From an uncultured Phycisphaerales bacterium (GTDB taxonomy: Bacteria; Planctomycetota; Phycisphaerae; UBA1845; CAIVHJ01): a DNA stretch of 12,904 bases. This document shows positions 1 to 7,236 of this stretch, one piece after another; positions within the stretch are counted from its first letter, which is position 1; each line of letters starts with the position of its first letter. The stretch lies in NCBI GenBank assembly GCA_903905665.1, contig CAIVHJ010000047.1:1-12904 (forward strand). Reading direction: 5' to 3'. A model generated the notes under the pieces. It searched no databases and was not told the DNA's origin. It was given only the letters and a program-made list of their open reading frames with translations. Made by a program: the position numbers and the translations under genes.

Positions 1-29
1 ATCATCCAGACCGGCACGTCAGTTGTCAA
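1..29 (-). promoter_or_regulatory. Candidate leftward sigma-70-type promoter at window edge
   Basis: Reading the minus strand, a perfect TTGACA -35 box lies at 29-24. After a 17-base spacer comes GATGAT at 6-1, matching four of six -10 consensus bases. If real, it drives a gene lying left of the window. Only the boxes are visible, so this could be chance; the perfect -35 and ideal spacing are the only support. Confidence 0.25.
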
Positions 30-31
30 GT

Positions 32-115
32 TCAGATGAGATGAGGATTTCGTTGAGATGGTGTGATCGTTATCGGCCCATCCGTCGTCGCTACGATTTC
101 TCCCCATGTTTCCAT
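32..115 (-). CDS. Possible 27-residue small ORF
   Basis: A minus-strand ATG at 115 opens a 27-codon frame ending in TGA at 32-34. It is preceded by GAGG at 126-123 with a 7-base spacer, a good ribosome binding site. The predicted peptide starts METWGEIV and has no signal peptide or membrane segment. I do not recognise it. Frames this short arise often by chance, so the ribosome binding site is the only real support. Confidence 0.15.
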   Translation of the reverse strand: METWGEIVATTDGPITITPSQRNPHLI

Positions 116-312
116 CGTGCCACCTCGTTTCGCAAACGTCGTTTAGCGACAACCCCGAAGGGATGTGTTTTTCGAATAGACATCATCAAATGAAAATTAT
201 GCGCCCGTTCGCGCAAAAATCGCGCGATTCCTCAACCCGTGTTTTGAAATCGTGAATTGTTCCGAAATGCCGATCCGGAGTTCTCAACAAGAAGCCTCAG
301 ACGAGCAGGTCA

Positions 313-567
313 TCACTTGTCGGGTTCGACAATGGAGAACAAACCGTCAAGCAAGCTCGTGATGATCGTGTTGAGACCGTCAGCCAGATTCGTCCCGTCG
401 CCGGTCAGAATGGACGTGACTCCGCTTTGGAGTCCCGGTCCGGCGGAGGTTCGAAAACTCTTAAAATTTTCATCCCCGCCGTTGCACATCAAGAACGACA
501 TCAACCCCGCGCTCATCATCACCAACCCCACCCGCCGAAACCCACCCAATCGATTCATCACTGTCAT
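313..567 (-). CDS. Small exported protein of unknown function (84 aa)
   Basis: I do not recognise a named family. The start is set at 567 because GGGAGG sits 8 bases upstream of that ATG; the frame also stays open to an ATG at 624, but that start has no comparable site. The first 30 residues form a basic then hydrophobic leader (about residues 13-27), consistent with a signal peptide or membrane anchor. A cysteine at about residue 28 follows, in a poor lipobox context (FLMC). The mature part, about 55 residues, is acidic and amphipathic, with regularly spaced Leu/Ile from about residue 60 and an acidic C-terminus ending EPDK. I have an impression of similar short exported proteins in planctomycete genomes, which I cannot check here. 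It lies downstream of the pseudopilin gene on the same strand, but nearly 300 bases away, so cotranscription is uncertain. Confidence 0.6.
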   Translation of the reverse strand: MTVMNRLGGFRRVGLVMMSAGLMSFLMCNGGDENFKSFRTSAGPGLQSGVTSILTGDGTNLADGLNTIITSLLDGLFSIVEPDK

Positions 568-862
568 GGCACATCCTCCCAATGGTTCACTACATGTCCC
601 ATCGGAGAATTGGTCCCGCTGCACCAGTCGGGTTTTCGACGCTTCGACGCACCGGAACCCCCTTCCCGCAAAAATTGCCGATCCGTGAGGCTAGGTGCTC
701 GGTGGTCGCAGTTGTTCGATCAAGTCGATAATGGCTTGTGCCTGCTCCGCAGTGTGTTTCAGGTCAAACACGTCTCCGTTCGAGGTCTTGCACCGATCAT
801 CGGGTTCTCATTCAGCATGATTCGGAGCGATCACGGCAATTACTCTGATCGCTTAAGGGTCA
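568..862. other. Intergenic stretch with an orphan coding-like frame
   Basis: This lies between two minus-strand genes. Its only notable content is a minus-strand open frame, 807 to 691, listed separately. No clear terminator was found for the pseudopilin gene that ends at 863. Confidence 0.4.
691..807 (-). pseudogene. Orphan open frame, possible gene remnant
   Basis: On the minus strand, 38 sense codons run from just after an in-frame TGA (810-808) to a TAG at 693-691. The translation looks protein-like: it begins EPDDRCKTSNGDVFDLKH and continues as a likely amphipathic helix, AEQAQAIIDLIEQL. It has no ATG; the only alternative start is a GTG about 12 codons in, with GGAG too close upstream. 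The same frame continues above the TGA with plausible residues (VIAPNHAE) back to a TAA near 855. It could be the decayed 3' end of a gene, a gene broken by a stop or sequencing error, or chance. I do not recognise the family. Confidence 0.25.
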
Positions 863-1792
863 CTAGGGAACGGGGGCGGTCCAGGGTTCGGAGTTGAAAT
901 ACCCATAATCGGCAGCCACAAAAATTCGATCCAGCTGATTTTTGATATCCTGGACAACGCCGGTTCCGAATGCTTCGGCGGGGATTGTGGCCCATTTCAG
1001 AGTGGGATCCGGAAGATAGGGATATGAAACTGTCTGCGGATTATTTTCAAACGATTGCGTCGAGCCGTCCACGAATAAAACATTGACGCGTTTTTGATTG
1101 TGAATGATCATGCGGTTAGGTTCGGGGGCGAGCACGTTGACCGTCAGAGCAAGCGCTTTGACGTCGATCCTCGTAGTATTATTTGGGTTGGTCGGTGTCG
1201 GGTCGAGTATTTTGTGCGAACCCAAGTTTTGAAGTAGAACACGTTTGGGGTAGGCAAGATCAAAGGTGGTCTCATCGGTCACGTTGGAAGGCAACATATC
1301 GCCCTGACGATAGATGTATGATCCATAAGCATCCACTCCGTCCACGCCGATTTTGGGCGATTCTTCGTCCATGTGATTTTGTTCATCACCCGGGCTGAAC
1401 AAGAAATCGTTGCCCGTTTTCCCCTTTTGCTGAACGGCGAGGCCCAGTCCGATGTATTGAGGGGGATTGTTCCACGTGACGCCGCCGAACGTGGCGCTGA
1501 AGCTGTTTCCCATCCACAACTGGTTGGTGGCGATGTAGGGTGCGAGAAGAGGATTGCCCGGATCCGGTCCAAAATGAGGACCTCTGGGGATGCAGTCGTC
1601 GTTGTTTTGGGAGTAGAGGATAATCAATTCACCGAGCGATTTGAGGTTCCCCCTGCAAACGGCCACCTTGGATTGGGACCGGGCTGCTGAGAGACTTGGA
1701 ACGAGGATGCTGATCAGCAAACCGATGATGGCGACGACCACGAGGAGTTCGATGAGCGTAAATCCAGCAAACGTCATGAGTTGTCTGCGCAT
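863..1792 (-). CDS. Prepilin-type N-terminal cleavage/methylation domain protein (pseudopilin-like)
   Basis: A type IV pilin-like or type II secretion pseudopilin-like envelope protein. The N-terminus has a textbook prepilin motif: a short basic leader, then G10 followed by F11, T, L, I and E15 (the +5 glutamate), and a hydrophobic helix ending in SILVP near residue 32. A prepilin peptidase would be expected to cut between G10 and F11 and methylate F11. Just after the helix comes C-R-G-N-L, usual in the large planctomycete/verrucomicrobial pseudopilin families. Near the C-terminus a histidine ten residues before DGSTQ resembles the H-X9-DG motif of these families, with a spacing one longer. 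The ATG at 1792 is preferred because GAGG lies 8 bases upstream; the in-frame ATG at 1798 is only 2 bases from it. Length is 309 residues. It is divergent from the FG-GAP gene and has its own promoter candidate. The cargo or filament is unknown. Confidence 0.88.
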   Translation of the reverse strand: MRRQLMTFAGFTLIELLVVVAIIGLLISILVPSLSAARSQSKVAVCRGNLKSLGELIILYSQNNDDCIPRGPHFGPDPGNPLLAPYIATNQLWMGNSFSATFGGVTWNNPPQYIGLGLAVQQKGKTGNDFLFSPGDEQNHMDEESPKIGVDGVDAYGSYIYRQGDMLPSNVTDETTFDLAYPKRVLLQNLGSHKILDPTPTNPNNTTRIDVKALALTVNVLAPEPNRMIIHNQKRVNVLFVDGSTQSFENNPQTVSYPYLPDPTLKWATIPAEAFGTGVVQDIKNQLDRIFVAADYGYFNSEPWTAPVP

Positions 1793-1863
1793 AGTCATAT
1801 CCTCACCCTAATCGTAGGATAGCAGAACACAGGTGTCCAGCCAATTCCCCCGGAAAAAGAAGA

Positions 1864-1892
1864 TTTACAAGGGGTCCAACTTGACTTGTCAA
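1864..1892 (-). promoter_or_regulatory. Candidate promoter for the pseudopilin gene
   Basis: On the minus strand, a perfect TTGACA lies at 1892-1887, followed by a 17-base spacer and TGTAAA at 1869-1864 (four of six -10 bases). Transcription would start near 1857, giving a leader of about 65 bases before the preferred ATG at 1792. The -35 box is one arm of the inverted repeat CTTGAC-TT-GTCAAG at 1880-1893. Confidence 0.45.
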
Positions 1893-1910
1893 GTGCTGCT
1901 GCCGTAAGAT
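1881..1910 (+). promoter_or_regulatory. Candidate promoter reading toward the FG-GAP gene
   Basis: TTGACT (five of six) at 1881-1886, an 18-base spacer and TAAGAT (four of six) at 1905-1910. The predicted start near 1917 would leave an untranslated stretch of about 235 bases before the FG-GAP protein, or place a 48-codon frame (1924-2070) almost at the 5' end. The -35 box abuts that of the opposite promoter within the same inverted repeat, so the two may compete or share a regulator. Confidence 0.35.
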
Positions 1911-1923
1911 TTTGCGTGAGAAT

Positions 1924-2070
1924 ATGCATCGCCTACCCGAACCCGGTCCGCCGGGATGGACGACACGGTACGAGATTCCCGAAGTTCAATCGTTGGGGAT
2001 TACTCCCGGTTGGTCGGGATTGAGACGAAGGTTTTGTCGACCGTCAGACGCAGCGAAGAATGAAGGGTAG
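1924..2070 (+). CDS. Possible 48-residue small ORF in the FG-GAP leader
   Basis: An ATG at 1924 opens 48 codons ending in TAG at 2068-2070. The only upstream ribosome-binding-like bases are GTGAG, about 5 bases away, which is weak. The peptide starts MHRLPEPGPPGW; it is rich in Pro, Gly, Trp and Arg and has no membrane segment. Its ATG falls about 7 bases after the predicted transcription start, so translation could be near-leaderless. It may be a leader peptide, a small protein or chance. I do not recognise it. Confidence 0.2.
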   Translation: MHRLPEPGPPGWTTRYEIPEVQSLGITPGWSGLRRRFCRPSDAAKNEG

Positions 2071-2152
2071 GATAACCTGCTGAGATAAGCCGCGGGGTGC
2101 TTTGGAATACAGGTGCTCCGGCGCGCCGAGAAACGACAAGGAGTACCCGCGC

Positions 2153-5100
2153 ATGGGATATCAGGTAGATCGGATGAAGACGGGATTACGGATGGGTGGC
2201 ATTGCGGCGGGGATCACGATGGGAATGATCATCGTGATTGCGGGATGGGTTGGGTGCGGTGGCGAAAGCGGGTTGTCCGTAGAGCCCTTCACGAGTCCTG
2301 CGGTGTCGGGTAATGTTCCACCGACGATCACGATACTCGAGCCGAATTCGAATCTTGCGGTCAGCCGCGGCGAGTCCTTCATGATCCGCTGGGAGGACCG
2401 CGATCCCGACGACGACGCCCAAATCGCGATCGATCTCATCGAGGTCAACGGACCGGGTATTTATCAGATCGCAGGGGGGCTGCACGAGAACGACACCAAT
2501 CCCGACGCTTTCAAGATCGACACATCCAATATCGTTCTCGGTACTTATTATCTTCGCGCGACCATCAACGACGGGGTGAACACGCCTGTCGTGGCGTATG
2601 CGCTGGATGCGGCTTCAGGGAATCGTGTGACGATCACGATCACACAGGCCGGCATTGGCACGCCCAACTCTACACCGCAAGTTATCGTCACGGCCCCACA
2701 AGTCAATCGGGGCGTGTCGCAGGACGACCAGTTCACGATCAGCGTGCGACCAACACTGCTGATCCCCTTTGTGGACAACACGGGGCAGCCCATCGATCCC
2801 GGAATTGCGTATCATTACGATCAAGACGGAGATCCGTGCGATCTGGTGCTGATGCTTGATACGGATCAAAATCCGACAAATGACGATTATACGAAAGACG
2901 ACGTGAACGCAAACGGCGGACTGATCATACTGTCGCGGCAGTCGGTGACGGCGGGGGCATTCCGGCAATTCGACACGCCGATCACGGTGAACATCCAGAC
3001 GATACCGCAGCGCAAAGACGGGTTGCCGTATTTCATTCGCGCGACGATCGACGACGGGTTGAATGCAATGCACAGTTACGCTTCGGGCAAGTTATACGTC
3101 CTGGCATTGGTGCAGGGTTCTGCTGGTTCGACCCCCGAGGCCGTCGATCTCGGTCTTGTCGGATTCCAATACTCCGGCGCTCGGTTCCTCGGTTTCAATC
3201 CGCGCGGCCACCTCGGCAACAAAATGGGTTCCGCCGGTGATCAGGATCTGGACGGGGCCGGGGACGTCGTGATGGTCGCCCAATTTGGAAACTCCCGGAA
3301 TTTCGGAAACACGGGAGAAGCGTATCTCGTATATGGGACGCCTGGAGAACGGTTCGGCGGGGAGATCAACATCAACACCATCGGCGGCACGCTCGGTGCT
3401 GATTTGCAGGGCAGCACGGAGACGATCGGTCTTCTCCGGGGTGTCGTGTTCATGGCGCCGGTTGGGACGTCACCCTACTCGCTGCCGTTTCCTGTGTTTA
3501 TAGATAGCGGGGATACGACGCATATTGAGTTCTCCAATCACCTTCAGGATCCATACACGCTGGGGATCAAGGATTTTACCGTGGTGCCTAATATGGGAGG
3601 CAACGGGGGTCCGGCAGATGTGTGCCATGTTCCGGAGTTGCTGTTCGGCATGCCACACAATGAATTCGGAGCTACAACTCGGGACGACGATCCCGGTGAC
3701 GATCCTGATGACTGCAACAAGTATCTGGATCCGTATTCGAACAACTATTGTACCGGCTCTCCGTGCGAGGGCGATCCGTCTTTAAACTCCACCTATCTGG
3801 TTTGTCCCGGGGAATCCGAGGATAAGCAGGGTGGGGCGTTCTTGTATTACGGCGAGAATAACGCCGTGGATTTGGGCCCGGATGATTCCTGCCGAAACTT
3901 GGCCGGACCGCACAATTCGGTGGTTTCATTAAACCGAGTAGGATCGTCATTACCAGATGACACGGGACCAGGTGACACGGGCCAGATTTGGACCGGATCA
4001 CGGTTCGAGATTGCGATCTACGCGAGTTACGAAGCGGAAAATCCCGGTGAATCCTCATATCCGATTGATCCGATCCAGGATCATCTGGGGATGAAGGTGA
4101 GCGTATTGGAGGATCTGGACCGCGATGGTCTGTCGGAATTATTGTTATCGGCTCCGCGAAACGAACTGGACCGGCAGGAGTTGCTTGCCTATGGTGAACT
4201 CCATCCGCACCTCGCCACCCGATTGACCGACTCCAACGTGACACTTTTCTTCGGACAGAACTTTTCAGGGCTCGGACCAAACGGCACGTCGCATCTCCCA
4301 TACTTGATCAATGCAGGTTGTGCCTGTAAAGACGCGGATCGCTACCGCGATTTGATCGCGCCCCCATACATATCGATTTTCGGCGAGAAACCGGAGGACA
4401 AACTGGGCGGCGCTGTTTCGGCAGGGGACTTCAATCAGGATGGTCGGGCGGACATCCTGATGGGTGCTCCGTTTGCAGATCCCCAGATTTATCTGAACAG
4501 CAGCGTTGAGCCGGAAACCACAATCACGGACGGTGGAATGGTTTACGTTTTGTATTCGCGGTTGCCGTACGGCAACACCAAACTCAGTCAGGCAAATCTT
4601 CCCAGTTGTGGGGATCCGTCGGAATTTGAGAGTTGTCGGCCTCCGATGCTTCGGATTTTCGGAGAAAGCGCGAACGATCACCTCGGTCTGAAGCAGGCTA
4701 CCGGCGGCGACATCAACGGGGATACGATTGCCGATGTCGTGTTTGCATCGAGAGACTACGACGGACAGGAGCGCACGAACAACGGACTCGTGGCGATTGT
4801 GTACGGGGGGCAGAACATTGACGGTGATCGGAGAGTTTCCCAGATCGGCACGTTTGAACTCAAAGGGACGAAGTTCTTCGGTGCATCTTCTGGGGACTTC
4901 GCCGGGGCGGACATCAGCGCCGGTGGGGATTTTAATCGCGACGGACTCGCAGACATACTGATTTCCGCACCGGACGCCACGTACAAATTCCCGACCGATG
5001 CTCCGGATGCTCCTCCTCGCCGAGGACTCGTCTATCTGATATTCGGCGGGAAACATCTTGAAAACCAAACGTTCTTCCTCAGCCAGGTCGGCACGAAAGA

Positions 5101-5527
5101 TCTTCCGGGCATCGTTTTCGTCGGACCCTATAAGCAGGGAACTCTCGATGCTTACGAACTTGACAAGGAAGTTGTTGTACAGGACGTTAATTGCAACCCA
5201 TTCCAAGATCCCGACGATGAATTCAAGGTCACTAACCCAGAATGTTTCTGTGACGCCGAAATCGAGGAAAACTGCGTCTTTCTCGAAGACAGCAGCGGTT
5301 CACTGGTCCAGCGTCGGATGTCGGACGCCGCTCCGGAATATGTGGGTTTCATCGGGGACATCAACGGGGACGGCTTCGACGACATCATGATCGGAAATCC
5401 GACGGCGGATTTCGTCGATCCGGAGTTGCCTTCGCAGGCCCGTCGGCTTGATGCCGGTGAAATCTATTTGATTTACGGAAACAATTTCGGGGCCAACAAC
5501 CTCACCTCGGCGGCGCCAACACCGTAG
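2153..5527 (+). CDS. Large secreted FG-GAP repeat (integrin alpha-like beta-propeller) protein
   Basis: A probable cell-surface or exported protein of 1124 residues. The ATG at 2153 is chosen because AAGGAG lies 9 bases upstream; the frame continues back to a TTG at 2102, without such a site. The N-terminus has a basic stretch, a long hydrophobic segment (about residues 15-36) and a cysteine after WVG, so it may be a lipoprotein, although the lipobox is not canonical. Two Ig/cadherin-like regions follow (about 54-170 and 172-335). From about residue 355 come FG-GAP repeats with Asp/Asn-rich calcium-binding loops, as in GDFNQDGRADILMGAP: clear copies near residues 358, 648, 752, 848, 922 and 1065, plus a degenerate one near 490. 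Several are followed by the usual GxVYLIFGG-type strand. Cysteine-bearing inserts occur near 489-580, 722 and 1020-1045. Such propellers usually bind ligands, sugars or other proteins; the partner is unknown. A strong terminator follows. Confidence 0.85.
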   Translation: MGYQVDRMKTGLRMGGIAAGITMGMIIVIAGWVGCGGESGLSVEPFTSPAVSGNVPPTITILEPNSNLAVSRGESFMIRWEDRDPDDDAQIAIDLIEVNGPGIYQIAGGLHENDTNPDAFKIDTSNIVLGTYYLRATINDGVNTPVVAYALDAASGNRVTITITQAGIGTPNSTPQVIVTAPQVNRGVSQDDQFTISVRPTLLIPFVDNTGQPIDPGIAYHYDQDGDPCDLVLMLDTDQNPTNDDYTKDDVNANGGLIILSRQSVTAGAFRQFDTPITVNIQTIPQRKDGLPYFIRATIDDGLNAMHSYASGKLYVLALVQGSAGSTPEAVDLGLVGFQYSGARFLGFNPRGHLGNKMGSAGDQDLDGAGDVVMVAQFGNSRNFGNTGEAYLVYGTPGERFGGEININTIGGTLGADLQGSTETIGLLRGVVFMAPVGTSPYSLPFPVFIDSGDTTHIEFSNHLQDPYTLGIKDFTVVPNMGGNGGPADVCHVPELLFGMPHNEFGATTRDDDPGDDPDDCNKYLDPYSNNYCTGSPCEGDPSLNSTYLVCPGESEDKQGGAFLYYGENNAVDLGPDDSCRNLAGPHNSVVSLNRVGSSLPDDTGPGDTGQIWTGSRFEIAIYASYEAENPGESSYPIDPIQDHLGMKVSVLEDLDRDGLSELLLSAPRNELDRQELLAYGELHPHLATRLTDSNVTLFFGQNFSGLGPNGTSHLPYLINAGCACKDADRYRDLIAPPYISIFGEKPEDKLGGAVSAGDFNQDGRADILMGAPFADPQIYLNSSVEPETTITDGGMVYVLYSRLPYGNTKLSQANLPSCGDPSEFESCRPPMLRIFGESANDHLGLKQATGGDINGDTIADVVFASRDYDGQERTNNGLVAIVYGGQNIDGDRRVSQIGTFELKGTKFFGASSGDFAGADISAGGDFNRDGLADILISAPDATYKFPTDAPDAPPRRGLVYLIFGGKHLENQTFFLSQVGTKDLPGIVFVGPYKQGTLDAYELDKEVVVQDVNCNPFQDPDDEFKVTNPECFCDAEIEENCVFLEDSSGSLVQRRMSDAAPEYVGFIGDINGDGFDDIMIGNPTADFVDPELPSQARRLDAGEIYLIYGNNFGANNLTSAAPTP

Positions 5528-5562
5528 GGAAGCAATTCCCTTGGTCTGAAAGGATCGAATTC

Positions 5563-5592
5563 AAGCCCCTGCCCATCGGCGGGGGCTTTTTT
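5563..5592 (+). terminator. Rho-independent terminator of the FG-GAP gene
   Basis: AAGCCCC-T-GCC at 5563-5573 pairs with GGC-G-GGGGCTT at 5578-5588, an 11-base-pair stem with one T-G wobble and the four-base loop CATC. Six T follow on the plus strand (5587-5592). Read on the minus strand, the hairpin is followed only by TTGAATTC, so it should stop the converging polyprenyl synthase transcript poorly, if at all. Confidence 0.9.
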
Positions 5593-5608
5593 CGTTCAAC
5601 GAATTTGT

Positions 5609-6586
5609 TTACGCTCGGCGCTGGAGGATAAAGCGCGAGAGTTGAATCAACGATTGACGGAACGACGTATCCGGTAGTTTGTCGAGATAGCGCATGGCTG
5701 CTTCGGCCCGATCCTGGGCGGTCTTCCGGGCGTGGTCGAGACTGCCGTCGAGCAGGATTTTCATTCGCCCCGCACGCGAGGAATCTGATCGGTGACAGAG
5801 GCTCCGAAATTCCTCCCGTTGGGATGCGTCAGCCCGCTGCAGAAAATGGATAATCGGAAGTGTAAATTCCCCCTTGTCCAGATCGCGGCCGAGGGTTTTT
5901 CCCATTTCTTCCTCGTCACCCACGATGTCGAGCACGTCGTCCACGATCTGAAAAGCGATTCCCAGTTCGAGTCCGTAACCCGCCAGGGCCTCCGTCGCGG
6001 CGTTATCCGCACCGGCGAATTCCGCGCCCAATCGGCAGGCGAGACTCGTCAGGGCAGCAGTCTTTTTGGTGATGATGGTCAGGTACTGCTGAACCGTCAG
6101 ATTCCAGTTTTCACGATTACCGACTTGCAGTAACTCACCTTCGCAGACGGTGTTGGTGCAAGCGGCGACTGTGCGAGCGGTTTGGGGAGAGGGCAGAGTG
6201 CTGCACAAGTGATAGGCGTGGCTGATGAGATAATCTCCGATCAGAACCGCCGTTTCGTTGCTACTCATAGCGTGGAGCGTCGGAGACCGTCGTCGGAGTT
6301 GAGCTTCGTCCAGGACGTCGTCGTGAACGAGGGTGGCGATATGAATCATTTCCAGCACGGCGGCGAGTGTGATGTGTTCGGGAGTGCAGGAGCCGACGGC
6401 GCGGGCACAGAGCAACACCAGTCCCGGCCGAAGCATTTTGCCCCGAAACTCCCGAAGGTAATCGCACAACTGCTGTACCCCCGCCACGTCGCTGAGCAAC
6501 TCCCGATCGAACCGCTCGGCCACGGCGAGAAGTTCCGATTGAATCGGGGCGTAGATGTCCGCCAGATTACACTGCGAATCGTTCAT
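5609..6586 (-). CDS. Long-chain trans-polyprenyl diphosphate synthase
   Basis: A cytosolic or membrane-associated enzyme that condenses isopentenyl diphosphate units onto an allylic diphosphate, building the side chain of a respiratory quinone (probably menaquinone). The family's motifs are all present: GKMLRP at 49-54, the first aspartate-rich motif DDVLD at 89-93 followed by an RRR basic patch, and the second DDVLD at 216-220 with the downstream GKTLGRDLDKGE lysines and arginines. Small residues (A84, T85) at the fifth and fourth positions before the first motif, where short-chain enzymes carry aromatic residues, point to a long product, as in IspB/HepT-type enzymes. The exact chain length cannot be read from sequence. 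At 325 residues it has the normal family size. GAAGGA at 6598-6593 sits 6 bases before the ATG. It is alone on its strand and divergent from the DUF5658 gene. Confidence 0.9.
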   Translation of the reverse strand: MNDSQCNLADIYAPIQSELLAVAERFDRELLSDVAGVQQLCDYLREFRGKMLRPGLVLLCARAVGSCTPEHITLAAVLEMIHIATLVHDDVLDEAQLRRRSPTLHAMSSNETAVLIGDYLISHAYHLCSTLPSPQTARTVAACTNTVCEGELLQVGNRENWNLTVQQYLTIITKKTAALTSLACRLGAEFAGADNAATEALAGYGLELGIAFQIVDDVLDIVGDEEEMGKTLGRDLDKGEFTLPIIHFLQRADASQREEFRSLCHRSDSSRAGRMKILLDGSLDHARKTAQDRAEAAMRYLDKLPDTSFRQSLIQLSRFILQRRA

Positions 6587-6606
6587 GAGCAGTCCTTCGT
6601 CGCAGC

Positions 6607-6635
6607 ATTGTAGTCGCAGAGGGCGAACCTTTCTA
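6607..6635 (-). promoter_or_regulatory. Candidate promoter for the polyprenyl synthase gene
   Basis: On the minus strand, TAGAAA (four of six) at 6635-6630, a 17-base spacer and TACAAT (five of six) at 6612-6607. The predicted start near 6600 leaves a leader of about 14 bases that just includes the GAAGGA ribosome binding site. Confidence 0.4.
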
Positions 6636-6792
6636 TGCGGTTATCGGACGAATGAACGGCGCCCGGATTCCGCAAATCGCCGCGCTGACGGTAGAAAACG
6701 CCCAGATTCATGTCGGTGATTTCTCCGAAATCGATTCCAATCTTACATTTAATGAGGAACACACAGGGGGTGGAACCCATAAGGGTCAGGTT

Positions 6793-7236
6793 ATGAGTCT
6801 GGTTGCAACAGGCATCCTCGACGCAATTCCGGTGAGTCGGGACCGGACACCGATGGTGTTTCGGGGGCGGCGAGTGGTCATGCTTCTTTTCGCCATCGTC
6901 TTGATGAACGCTTTTGACCTCACGTTCACGCTCGAAGCGCATCGGCAAGGTGTGCTCGTCGAATCCAACCCCCTTGCGAATTACCTGCTCGGTTGCGGGG
7001 TTTCATTTGTCACCCTGTATAAGATCTCGCTGGTCGCCTGTGGAAGTCTCATTCTTCTGCTTTGCCGCCGCAATCGATTCGCCGAGGGCATGGTCTGGGC
7101 GATCGCTCTGATTTACGTCGGAGTCTCACTTCAGTGGATGTACTGTTACGATCATTATGAGGTCTTGATCGCCGCACGAACTGCTCCGCTGTGCGATGCC
7201 TCATTCGTCGATTTCTTCATTCCTGTTTCCGGGTGA
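6793..7236 (+). CDS. DUF5658-type small membrane protein
   Basis: A 147-residue membrane protein matching what I know of the uncharacterised DUF5658 family: a first helix (about 28-45) containing MNAFDLTFTL, then E57-S-N-P60 before a long second membrane region with a lysine (Y76-K77) in mid-segment, then a third helix (about 97-117). The conserved N/D-x-T and E-x-NP pattern and the lysine are the family hallmarks. The function is unknown. The start at 6793 is preferred because AAGGG lies 7 bases upstream and the helices follow soon after; an earlier in-frame ATG at 6652 lacks a ribosome binding site and would add 47 residues of unremarkable sequence. The next gene, a TSUP permease, starts about 75 bases after the stop on the same strand, so the two may be cotranscribed across the palindrome at 7236-7255. 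Confidence 0.72.
   Translation: MSLVATGILDAIPVSRDRTPMVFRGRRVVMLLFAIVLMNAFDLTFTLEAHRQGVLVESNPLANYLLGCGVSFVTLYKISLVACGSLILLLCRRNRFAEGMVWAIALIYVGVSLQWMYCYDHYEVLIAARTAPLCDASFVDFFIPVSG

Larger units (their letters stand above)
1..312. other. Left-edge intergenic stretch, no convincing gene
   Basis: I see no persuasive protein or RNA gene here. Plus-strand frame 2 stays open from the edge to a TGA at 191-193, but the translation is arginine and serine rich and resembles no family, so I treat it as chance. There is a 12-base perfect palindrome, AATCGCGCGATT, at 218-229. It lies downstream of the small minus-strand gene ending at 313, but lacks the long stem and T-run of an intrinsic terminator. A leftward promoter candidate and a 27-codon frame are listed separately. 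Confidence 0.5.
1793..2152. other. Divergent intergenic/regulatory region
   Basis: This separates the pseudopilin (minus) and FG-GAP (plus) genes. It holds the two opposed promoter candidates, a short GC hairpin (CCCGG-TCCG-CCGGG at 1942-1955) and a 48-codon frame. I see no better promoter close to the FG-GAP start, which suggests either a long leader or a promoter type I cannot recognise. Confidence 0.45.

Noticed and set aside
2..193. Plus-strand frame open from the window edge, possible gene end
   Set aside because: The translation is Arg/Ser-rich with no recognisable pattern, unlike the clear fragment at the right edge.
218..229. Palindrome AATCGCGCGATT as terminator of the small exported gene
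   Set aside because: It lies about 85 bases after the stop, and a hairpin would have only a four-base stem; the T-run is partly within the palindrome. It is too weak to call.
427..897. Plus-strand frame of 156 codons over the small exported gene and the pseudopilin end
   Set aside because: It has no ribosome binding site or motif and is antisense to two better supported minus-strand genes.
2102..2152. Earlier TTG start for the FG-GAP protein
   Set aside because: The ATG at 2153 has AAGGAG 9 bases upstream and places the export signal at the N-terminus.
3672..4301. Minus-strand frame of 209 codons inside the FG-GAP gene
   Set aside because: It overlaps the plus-strand repeat protein; its Arg/Pro/Ser-rich translation has no family signature.
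4265..5206. Long minus-strand open frame (313 codons) inside the FG-GAP gene
   Set aside because: It is antisense to well-formed FG-GAP repeats whose motifs fix the plus-strand frame, and its translation has no recognisable motif.
6652..6792. Earlier ATG for the DUF5658 protein
   Set aside because: It has no ribosome binding site and adds a polar extension not expected in the family; AAGGG precedes the ATG at 6793.
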